Shown piece after piece: positions 1 to 5,094 of a stretch of 5,094 bases of DNA. A program made the position numbers and the translations under genes. Where the stretch lies: positions 1 to 5,094 of the forward strand of contig JAAAOH010000344.1 in NCBI GenBank assembly GCA_009908925.1, read 5' to 3'. Positions within the stretch are counted from its first letter, which is position 1. Every line of letters begins with the position of its first letter. Origin of the DNA: Spirochaetota bacterium. Lineage in GTDB: Bacteria; Spirochaetota; Spirochaetia; DSM-27196; PWMO01. The notes beneath the pieces were generated by a model. The model ran no database searches and had not been told where the DNA came from. It was given only the letters and a program-made list of their open reading frames with translations.

Positions 1-2019
1 GGAGAGGAGTTCGAACTCGCCCGGATTCAGGCGAACGCCGGCGTGCGGCTCTCCGTTATCGGAACCGAGACCGACACCGACACCGGGTTTGAGGCGGCCG
101 TGTCGCAGCTTCCAGATGCGCTCGACGGTCTGTACGCCGACCAGCATGTACGGCGTGAAACGGCGGTGACCCGGGGATCGCTCGCAGAGACCATGGCTGA
201 GGTCGACGCGGAACGGGTGGTGGCCGTGGAGACAGAAGACCTCCAGGTGCTCACCGACGCGAAAGCCGCCATGGCCGTTCGCGTCGCCGACATACGGGAG
301 CTGGCTGCGGGCTGGCAGCAGATGACCAACAGCTATCGGGCACTCACGGCCGATGCGTTGAGCGCTCGCGCCGACACCCTTCTCTCGAGCGCGGAAGCGG
401 CCGTCTCGTCGCGCGAGGGCGAGGTCGTCGAGTACGAGATCGCGACCCTCGACCGCATTGCCGACGTGCGACTCGTGCGTTTTTCCGATCGGCTCGAGAC
501 CGGGCGCGAGGACTATCGCACAGGCATCGACCTGCTCGAGGGCGTGGAGGAGGTCGTGGAGCAGGCAGCAGGCGACGACGGCGCCGAAGAAGCGGTCACC
601 GTTACCTACCGCTATCCGGATCGCGCACTTGATCAGTTCCTCGCGGCACAAACCGATGTGGAGGCCCTGCGCGCCGATGTCGCTACCGCGCTGGAGTCCT
701 ACCGGAATGAGGACGAGTACGTACGGCTCGAGGCGCGCATTCAGACACAAATCGCCGATGCGGAGGCACTCCTCGCCGAGATCGACGAGCTTTCCAACGC
801 GATTGCCTCTCGCACGACGAGCGCACGAGACCAGATTGCCCGCGCACAGGAGTTGCGAAACGAAGGCGACCGGCTCGTGGCACAAACTCGGCAGGCGATC
901 AACAGCCTGCAGGTGGAACGGGCACGTGAGCTGTGGGAGTCGGCGCGGCAACGGTACTTCGAGTCTCTCGAGTTGCAGCAGAACGCGGCCTTTCGCGACC
1001 AGGCGGACCAGTTGATCACATCGCTCGGTGCGGAGATCCAGGAGGCGCGAAACCGGCGCATCGTTCAGGAGGTCCGCCAGCGAATAGACCGGGCCGACGT
1101 TTTGTATCAGCAGGAGAGCTATCAGCAGGCCTACGACCTGTTGACCGAGGCGCGCGATCTATGGCAACAGACCAACGTGCAGCCCAACCCGGAGATCGAG
1201 CGCCTCCTTCGCTTCGTCAATGCGGCGCTGAACCTCGAGAACACCCGCACGCTCGCCGAAACCGAGCCGCTCTATCCCGTACTGTCGAGTTACCTCAACC
1301 TCGCCCGTCGCGACTACAACGAAGCTCAGGAGGCGGTGCAGGGAAGCGGCGGGGCGCCCGCTCAGCAGCTGCTTGCTCGTGCGGAGGAGAACGTCGACAA
1401 CGTCACTGCTATGCGCCCCTACAACTGGGAAGCCCGCATCCTCAAGCTCCGGATTCTCCGCCTCAGGGATTCCGAGAACTTCGACGAGGTATTCGAGCGG
1501 CGTTTCGAGGAGGCCGTCGAACGGAAGGACGACGACCCGCAGGAAGCCCTCACCGCCTTCGAAACGCTTGCGGCCATCAATCCCGATTATCCCGGCCTAC
1601 AGAACCAGATCGTGGAGCTCGAGATCGAGCTCGGCATCCGGCCCGACCCGGTCACCCAGGCGCAGATCGCCGAATCGAACAGGCTACTCACCCAGGCGCG
1701 GCAGATCGCTGCCGGAGCAGGCGAGGCACAGCGACAGGCGGCCATGTCGATTCTCGAAGAGGCTGTCACTCTCAATCCGGAGAACCGTGAGGCGCAGATT
1801 CTCCTCGACCGACTGCGCATACAGAGCGGCGGTCAGGCAACGGTGGCCCTCTCCTCGGCCGAAGAGCAGCAGCTGCGCCGGGCGGAGACCCTCTTCATCC
1901 AGGACAACGCCGCCCAGGCCTACGCCATCGTTCAACAGCTTCTGCGCGACGAGGAAAATCAGCGCTACCCACCGCTTCTTGACCTCGAAGAGCGTATTGC
2001 AGCGAGGCTCGGCCTATGA
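1..2019 (+). CDS. Helical TPR/coiled-coil repeat protein, 5' partial
   Basis: Only the C-terminal 672 codons are present. The frame is open to base 1 (it begins G-E-E-F-E-L-A-R) and coherent protein continues across the GTG at 43, so that GTG is not taken as the start; the true N-terminus and any signal peptide lie outside the window. Residue numbers here count from base 1. The protein is rich in Glu, Gln, Arg, Ala and Leu and has no Cys. Around residues 243-275 it is heptad-like (ALLAEIDELSNAIAS), which suggests a coiled coil. Degenerate TPR-like helix pairs follow at about 364-396, 455-490, 502-545, 561-606 and 624-669; several end in the usual Pro-containing turn (MRPYNWEA, INPDYPG, LNPENREA). 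TPR arrays are protein-interaction scaffolds, and no catalytic motif is visible. The stop TGA overlaps the start of the downstream receptor-like gene, so the two are probably co-expressed and may work together. The specific function is unknown. The coding call is firm and the TPR assignment moderate. Confidence 0.93.
   Translation, partial: GEEFELARIQANAGVRLSVIGTETDTDTGFEAAVSQLPDALDGLYADQHVRRETAVTRGSLAETMAEVDAERVVAVETEDLQVLTDAKAAMAVRVADIRELAAGWQQMTNSYRALTADALSARADTLLSSAEAAVSSREGEVVEYEIATLDRIADVRLVRFSDRLETGREDYRTGIDLLEGVEEVVEQAAGDDGAEEAVTVTYRYPDRALDQFLAAQTDVEALRADVATALESYRNEDEYVRLEARIQTQIADAEALLAEIDELSNAIASRTTSARDQIARAQELRNEGDRLVAQTRQAINSLQVERARELWESARQRYFESLELQQNAAFRDQADQLITSLGAEIQEARNRRIVQEVRQRIDRADVLYQQESYQQAYDLLTEARDLWQQTNVQPNPEIERLLRFVNAALNLENTRTLAETEPLYPVLSSYLNLARRDYNEAQEAVQGSGGAPAQQLLARAEENVDNVTAMRPYNWEARILKLRILRLRDSENFDEVFERRFEEAVERKDDDPQEALTAFETLAAINPDYPGLQNQIVELEIELGIRPDPVTQAQIAESNRLLTQARQIAAGAGEAQRQAAMSILEEAVTLNPENREAQILLDRLRIQSGGQATVALSSAEEQQLRRAETLFIQDNAAQAYAIVQQLLRDEENQRYPPLLDLEERIAARLGL
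64..87. repeat. Short imperfect hexanucleotide repeat (ACCGAN x4)
   Basis: Four consecutive hexamers ACCGAG, ACCGAC, ACCGAC and ACCGGG lie inside the first gene and encode alternating Thr and acidic residues (T-E-T-D-T-D-T-G). The unit length is a multiple of three, so copy-number change would keep the frame. With only four imperfect units it may be a chance product of GC-rich codon use, and no function is claimed. Confidence 0.4.
2004..2007 (+). promoter_or_regulatory. Shine-Dalgarno-like GAGG for the downstream gene
   Basis: GAGG lies in the last codons of the first gene, 8 nt before the ATG at 2016 and 11 nt before the in-frame ATG at 2019. This spacing favours the first ATG, which overlaps the upstream TGA (ATGA). 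Either ATG gives the same signal peptide, differing by one Met. No promoter or terminator separates the genes, so translation is likely coupled. Confidence 0.6.
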
Positions 2020-2096
2020 TGGCCCGGCGAGGCGGCGGAGTCCTCTTGCTGGTGTGCGTCCTGGCGGTTCTGTGGGCTGCGCCGGCGCTCTCCGCG
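2016..2096 (+). other. Sec signal peptide (residues 1-27)
   Basis: A basic n-region (M-M-A-R-R) is followed by a hydrophobic core (VLLLVCVLAVLWAAPAL) and a signal peptidase I-type site, A-L-S-A before Q28-E29, with Ala at -1 and -3 occupied by Leu-Ser-Ala. The Cys at residue 14 lies in the middle of the core and is not a convincing lipobox, so a lipoprotein is not favoured. The peptide directs the propeller/FN3 portion out of the cytoplasm. Confidence 0.88.
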
Positions 2097-5094
2097 CAGG
2101 AGCTCTCGACCGAGGCAAGCGGACTGTTTTTCGAGAACCCCCGGTTTCTGGTGGACGAGAGCGCGTATTTCCCGCTCGCTCTGACCGGTGACGACAACCT
2201 CTACGTGATCTACCAGGAAGTCACCCCTCAAGGGCAGGGGGCGGGCGGCGAGATCCATATCTCGGTAGCCGTTTCCGAGCTGGGCCGGAACTGGAGCTAC
2301 CGACGCCGTGTCGTGGGGCCTATCGAGTACGACCGGGAAAGCCCGCCGGTCGTATTCACCGCCGAGATCACCGAGAACGGAGATATCTATCTGGCCCTCG
2401 TCGAGTCTGCCACTCGAACCCGCATCCTGGTGTCGTCAAACGAAGGACGCAGCTTCCGGGAGACGGCGACGCTGGAAACTGAAGTTACCAGTGTCGCCCC
2501 CAAGCTGTCCGTTTCGAGTGACGGCGGGCTTCTGCTGTTCGTGAACCAGAACGTCGGTGCCACGCAGAGTATTCTCTACTCCTACTCGCCGGAAGGGAGG
2601 CAGTGGACGGAGTTTGATGAGCTCGTGGGCGATCCGGATATCGGGTTCAACTTTCTGCCGGACCACGCCACTCTGAACAACCGCGATTACGTCGTGTTTC
2701 AGAGCGTCAACCCGAATCAGGCTCCCACGTATCAGCTGTACCTGAAGACCAGCGACGACGGTGGGCGGAGCTGGAGTGATGCGCGCATCGTCTCGGACTT
2801 TCCGCCGGAGGATTCGGGCGCCTCCTACCTGGATTATGACAATCAGCGGCCCTTCATCGAACCGGTGAACGGGGAGCTCGGCCTGGTGTGGGAGCGACAG
2901 ACCGGTGCGCGCGCGCGTCAGATCTACTACGCCGATGTGAGCGCGGACGGTGAGATCACCGGCAGGCCCGAGGCGGTCAGTCAGGGGCTCGACAACAGCA
3001 ACTACCCCCAGATCGTACGTCACAACGGCGAGACCTTCGTCATGTGGTTCACCAATCCGTTCGGAAGGTCGCAGATCCGGATCGCAGCACGGGTGCGCGG
3101 CCTGTGGCGGAGCCGTAGCCTCAGCAACGTGGTCGGCGCATCCACTTTCGGCAGCCCGATCGTGCACCGGGACCGCCTGCACGTGTTCTGGCAGAATCGC
3201 CGGGGTGATGGTGCCCCGTCGCTTGTCTACCTCGAGCCCGACCAGCGTGCGCAGCCACCTGATCTGCGCGCCGCGAACTACGTGCCGGGCCGGCGCTCCT
3301 CGCGTGAGCGGGCCGAGTTTTCCTGGAGCCCGCCGGAAGACCCGTCGGGGATTGCGGGCTACAGCGCGCGGTGGTCGCGGAACCCCGAGGCGTTCGTTCC
3401 GCGACGGGTGGAGTACGACCCGACCACGCAGTCGGCGAGCTTTCTGGCGGAGGAGGACGGAGAGTGGTACCTGAGAATCCGGGCGGTGGACCGCGCCGGA
3501 AACTGGTCGGAGCCGACCTCGCTACGGTTCTTCCGAGACACCACGCCGCCTCCGCCGATCACCTTCGAGGAGCCGTCGACCGACGGTGCAGGATTCCTCA
3601 CCTCGAACACGTTTACTCTGCGCTGGCAGCCGCCCGAGGAGGCGGAGGATGTCGCCGGGTACAGCGTGACGCTTCGCAGGCTCGGGGCTGCCGGTGCGGA
3701 GGAGCCGGACGAACTCAACGTCTCGGCGCAGCTGCCGCAGCGGGTGGTCACCAGCACGCCGGCTATCTCGCGGAACAACATCGATAACGGTCTGTGGGCG
3801 TTGAGCGTGGCCCCCGTCGATACCGTCGGAAACGTCGGTGAAGCGCGAGCGCAGTTTCTGCGGCTCAACAAGTACATTCCCGTAACCGAGGTGTACCGGA
3901 TTGCGAGCAGCCGGGACATGCTCAATCGTTACAATCTGAGCATTGACGGGCGTGGATTCACGGCAAACGGGGTCATCGACCGCATCATCCTCGATGCGGA
4001 CGGAGAAGAGCCCTACGACCATGTGTTCAACCGGACCGAGGGCGATTTCCGGATCGTGGATAATCGAAACATCGAGGGGCCGCGGATCGATATCATCGAT
4101 ACCGGCAGCTATCGGGTCATTCTCAGTCACACCGGACGCGGTTTGCACACGGTGGCACGCAGGTTGTCCTTCGACGCGCCCGGCACCGTCACGTTCGGCG
4201 ATTTTCGGATCGCGAGCTCTCCGTCTTTTACCGTCCGGGACGGGGCTGCCTGGCAGTTCGACGGATGGGAACCCCTGATGTGGGTCGCGGCAGCTCTTCT
4301 CGGGCTCCTGGCCCTGTTTTCCGCCACCCGGCTGGTGGGCATAGTTCAGGAGGGACGGGAGCTCGAACTCGAGGTGAAGGCGCTCATACAGAGCCGGCCC
4401 ATGCCACGGGAGCAGAAACAACGAAGGTTGGAAGCAATGAGTCGTAAACGAACCAGTCTGAGATTGAAGTTCAGCGTCTTTGTCGTGGTGCTTATCGTGT
4501 CGGTCATCCTGGCGCTGGCCCTCATTCTTGGAAACACGGCACTCGAGCGCCAGGAGCGAACGCTCGCCCGGGGTCTCGAGCAGCGGGTACAGGTGCTCCT
4601 CGACAGCGTCACGAATCAGGCCGAGGATCTCCTGACAAGTCCGGCCGATAACCGTGTCGACCTGGCAACGCTTGCCCAGCAGGCCGACGTCATGGCCGAG
4701 GGCCTCTACATCACCATCACCGGCCCCGCGCGCGATGGTGCCGGATTCGATGCGGTATGGGCGACGAGCGATACCGTGTTGACCTCCGGTGCCGAGGGGA
4801 GCGGTATGGTGCCGAGAAGCCTCGACACCGAGAACTTCGTTCCCGGCGAGTCGCGACTGCAGGACCCGGTAGCCGAACTCCGCGGCGAGCTCGAGGAGCA
4901 GATAAACGAGGAGGCCCGGATGCGTCTCGGCGACATTCCGGCCCAGCTTGCGGAGGTCCGGCGCGAGCTGACGAACCTCCTGCGGCAGGGAGTGGCGCCC
5001 GATGATCCGGAACTGCTCGACCTCGATAACACCCAGCGGCAGCTTCAGCAGCGGCAGTCGCAAATCCTGCAGGAGGTCGGAAGTATTTTCGCAG
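2016..5094 (+). CDS. Secreted propeller/FN3 ectodomain fused to a two-TM sensor receptor, 3' partial
   Basis: One frame runs from ATG 2016 to the right edge without a stop: 1026 codons plus one base. Residues 1-27 form a Sec signal peptide (MMARR, a hydrophobic core, then ALSA before QE). Residues about 38-410 are a BNR/Asp-box sialidase-like propeller with a canonical Asp box at 246-253. Residues about 413-508 and 511-618 are two FN3-like domains; 620-732 is a beta-rich domain with a TIG-like start. TM1 is at about 754-776 and TM2 at 819-838, separated by a strongly basic linker. Residues 839-1026 begin a second outside domain. Predicted topology is ectodomain out, linker in, sensor out; a third TM and a cytoplasmic output domain are expected beyond the window. 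The second half (TM2, then RTLARGL and LYITITG) recalls the N-termini of spirochaete HAMP/adenylate cyclase proteins, but this is from memory and the output domain is unseen. The only Cys is in the signal peptide. Likely role: envelope receptor sensing a carbohydrate or protein ligand. Coding call firm; function inferred. Confidence 0.92.
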   Translation, partial: MMARRGGGVLLLVCVLAVLWAAPALSAQELSTEASGLFFENPRFLVDESAYFPLALTGDDNLYVIYQEVTPQGQGAGGEIHISVAVSELGRNWSYRRRVVGPIEYDRESPPVVFTAEITENGDIYLALVESATRTRILVSSNEGRSFRETATLETEVTSVAPKLSVSSDGGLLLFVNQNVGATQSILYSYSPEGRQWTEFDELVGDPDIGFNFLPDHATLNNRDYVVFQSVNPNQAPTYQLYLKTSDDGGRSWSDARIVSDFPPEDSGASYLDYDNQRPFIEPVNGELGLVWERQTGARARQIYYADVSADGEITGRPEAVSQGLDNSNYPQIVRHNGETFVMWFTNPFGRSQIRIAARVRGLWRSRSLSNVVGASTFGSPIVHRDRLHVFWQNRRGDGAPSLVYLEPDQRAQPPDLRAANYVPGRRSSRERAEFSWSPPEDPSGIAGYSARWSRNPEAFVPRRVEYDPTTQSASFLAEEDGEWYLRIRAVDRAGNWSEPTSLRFFRDTTPPPPITFEEPSTDGAGFLTSNTFTLRWQPPEEAEDVAGYSVTLRRLGAAGAEEPDELNVSAQLPQRVVTSTPAISRNNIDNGLWALSVAPVDTVGNVGEARAQFLRLNKYIPVTEVYRIASSRDMLNRYNLSIDGRGFTANGVIDRIILDADGEEPYDHVFNRTEGDFRIVDNRNIEGPRIDIIDTGSYRVILSHTGRGLHTVARRLSFDAPGTVTFGDFRIASSPSFTVRDGAAWQFDGWEPLMWVAAALLGLLALFSATRLVGIVQEGRELELEVKALIQSRPMPREQKQRRLEAMSRKRTSLRLKFSVFVVVLIVSVILALALILGNTALERQERTLARGLEQRVQVLLDSVTNQAEDLLTSPADNRVDLATLAQQADVMAEGLYITITGPARDGAGFDAVWATSDTVLTSGAEGSGMVPRSLDTENFVPGESRLQDPVAELRGELEEQINEEARMRLGDIPAQLAEVRRELTNLLRQGVAPDDPELLDLDNTQRQLQQRQSQILQEVGSIFA
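2127..3245 (+). other. Sialidase-like (BNR/Asp-box) beta-propeller domain
   Basis: Residues about 38-410. Seven copies of a strand motif, Pro followed by hydrophobics, a turn often containing Asn-Gly or Asp, and an aromatic residue, start at P53, P110, P162, P215, P279, P331 and P381, spaced 50-64 residues apart; in the first and third to sixth the aromatic is exactly 13 residues after the Pro. Asp-box-like turns fall between them: degenerate at 86-93 (ending GRNW), better at 140-147 (SSNEGRSF), degenerate at 190-197 (SPEGRQW), canonical at 246-253 (SDDGGRSW), and eroded at 309-312 and 358-364. This blade periodicity fits a six- or seven-bladed propeller. I could not identify the sialidase Arg triad or FRIP motif, so a binding role is more likely than hydrolysis. 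Confidence 0.75.
3252..3539 (+). other. Fibronectin type III-like domain 1
   Basis: Residues about 413-508. It begins with the FN3-typical Pro-rich entry (QPPDLRA). The B-strand Trp is W437 in FSWSPPEDPSGIAGY, with Y449 in the C strand. Near the end lies WYLRIRAVDRAGNWS (D492, G495, N496), the usual F-strand and FG-turn pattern of bacterial FN3 domains, followed by DTTPPPP, a common inter-domain linker. Such domains usually act as spacers or as protein- or glycan-binding modules. Confidence 0.8.
3546..3869 (+). other. Fibronectin type III-like domain 2
   Basis: Residues about 511-618. It repeats the pattern of domain 1: W537 in LRWQPPEEAEDVAGY and Y549 lie exactly 100 residues after W437 and Y449. 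A later VAPVDTVGNVGEA (D602, G605, N606) matches the RAVDRAGNW stretch of domain 1. It is about ten residues longer, with an Ala/Glu/Gly-rich loop (LGAAGAEEPDEL) in the middle. It probably arose by tandem duplication and acts as a spacer between the propeller and the membrane-proximal domain. Confidence 0.72.
3873..4211 (+). other. Membrane-proximal beta-rich domain, TIG-like, unclassified
   Basis: Residues about 620-732. After a PVTEVYR entry there is LSIDGRGFTANGVIDRIILD (641-660), which resembles the opening strands of IPT/TIG immunoglobulin-like domains (I-x-G-x-G-F). It is followed by DADGEEPYDHVF, a polar stretch with FRIVDNRNIEGPRID, then GSYRVILSH and a closing GTVTFGDFR. Alternating hydrophobic and polar residues suggest an all-beta fold. 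I do not recognise a named family with confidence. It sits directly outside TM1, where it could couple ligand binding to the membrane. Confidence 0.5.
4275..4343 (+). other. Transmembrane helix 1
   Basis: Residues about 754-776: a Leu/Ala-rich stretch (LMWVAAALLGLLALFSATRL and onward) preceded by the aromatic residues W745, F747 and W751 and followed by charged QEGREL. With a cleaved signal peptide the preceding domains are outside, so this helix runs outside to inside; R772 lies near its inner end. Confidence 0.85.
4423..4439 (+). promoter_or_regulatory. Possible internal ribosome binding site and ATG (M808) in the linker
   Basis: GAAGG at 4423-4427 stands 9 nt before an in-frame ATG at 4437, which is followed by SRKRTSLRLK and TM helix 2. 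Starting here would yield a protein whose N-terminus is a normal cytoplasmic anchor for a two-TM sensor receptor. The ATG overlaps a TGA in another frame (ATGA), the same arrangement as the junction at 2016. No stop ends the upstream frame, so the full-length fusion is the default reading and internal initiation is only a possibility. Confidence 0.35.
4470..4529 (+). other. Transmembrane helix 2
   Basis: Residues 819-838 (FSVFVVVLIVSVILALALIL), strongly hydrophobic. It is preceded by the basic segment QKQRRLEAMSRKRTSLRLK, which by the positive-inside rule stays in the cytoplasm, so the helix runs inside to outside. It looks like the first TM of a standard receptor with a periplasmic sensor domain. 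Confidence 0.9.
4530..5093 (+). other. Second extracytoplasmic sensor domain, incomplete
   Basis: Residues 839-1026, cut by the window edge. The membrane-near helix (LERQERTLARGLEQRVQVLL, then DSVTNQAEDLL) is followed by a short beta-like segment, GLYITITGP, and then by DAVWATSDTVL, which looks like a PAS/CACHE-type sensor strand. From about residue 950 the sequence becomes long, charged and helical (AELRGELEEQINEE, LAEVRRELTNLLRQ, NTQRQLQQRQSQIL), probably a coiled-coil insertion. The pattern recalls spirochaete adenylate cyclase/HAMP receptors. Neither the rest of the domain nor its output module is visible. Confidence 0.55.

Noticed and set aside
43..45. GTG as the start of the first gene
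   Set aside because: The same frame stays open to base 1 with a sensible protein sequence, and no ribosome-site-like sequence is suitably placed before it, so the gene is taken as cut by the window edge.
1615..1632. Near-palindrome with 8-bp arms and a 2-base centre (GAGCTCGA / TCGAGCTC)
   Set aside because: It is fully explained by codons for E-L-E-I-E-L within a coding helix and has no terminator-like T run or operator context.
933..1790. 285-codon frame on the plus strand in another phase
   Set aside because: It overlaps the first gene completely. The translation is rich in Arg, Gly, Pro and Ser, as expected of an out-of-frame reading of GC-rich DNA.
2055..2057. Cys in the signal peptide as a lipoprotein attachment site
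   Set aside because: It is at residue 14 in the middle of the hydrophobic core, with further hydrophobic residues and a good A-L-S-A cleavage site after it, so a lipobox is not supported.
1373..2191. 272-codon plus-strand frame spanning the gene junction
   Set aside because: The product is an Arg/Ser-rich low-complexity sequence that conflicts with both well-supported genes and lacks any domain.
2436..3182. 248-codon open frame on the minus strand
   Set aside because: It is antisense to the propeller domain, including the canonical Asp box, and its translation has no recognisable motif, so it is a shadow of that gene.
4086..4100. ATCGAT...ATCGAT inverted repeat
   Set aside because: It encodes I-D-I-I-D in the middle of a domain. 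It is short and internal to a gene, so it is most likely a result of codon use.
3522..5063. 513-codon open frame on the minus strand
   Set aside because: It lies wholly antisense to a frame with clear signal peptide, domain and TM structure. Long antisense frames are common in GC-rich coding DNA, and its translation shows no recognisable domain.

Overview
The window is GC-rich and packed with coding sequence on the + strand. It holds two adjacent, translationally overlapping protein genes. The first is cut by the left edge and the second by the right edge. There are no RNA genes, insertion sequences, CRISPR arrays or intergenic gaps. The organism cannot be read from a marker gene. The style (a long helical repeat protein, a secreted propeller/FN3 module and a double-TM sensor followed by a cytoplasm-facing half) suggests a high-GC spirochaete of the Spirochaeta/Treponema group. 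This is an impression from protein architecture, not a demonstrated assignment.

Region 1 (1-2019): the C-terminal 672 codons of a helix-rich protein. It has charged, coiled-coil-like segments in the first half and degenerate TPR-like helix pairs in the last third. The frame is open to base 1, so the GTG at 43 is internal.

Region 2 (2016-5094): one uninterrupted frame of 1026 codons, with no stop before the right edge. In order it encodes a Sec signal peptide; a six- or seven-bladed sialidase-like (BNR/Asp-box) beta-propeller; two tandem fibronectin type III domains; a further beta-rich domain with a TIG-like signature; TM helix 1; a basic cytoplasmic linker; TM helix 2; and the start of a second extracytoplasmic sensor domain. 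The second half resembles the N-terminus of spirochaete HAMP/adenylate-cyclase-type receptors, but no HAMP or output domain lies inside the window.

The genes meet in an ATGATG junction: the stop TGA of the first lies inside the start region of the second. They are therefore almost certainly one transcription unit and likely translationally coupled. The main point of interest is that a secreted ligand-binding-type ectodomain and a two-TM receptor front end are fused in one frame. An ATGA with a Shine-Dalgarno-like sequence sits at the seam (4437), as if two genes had been joined or a second product can start there.
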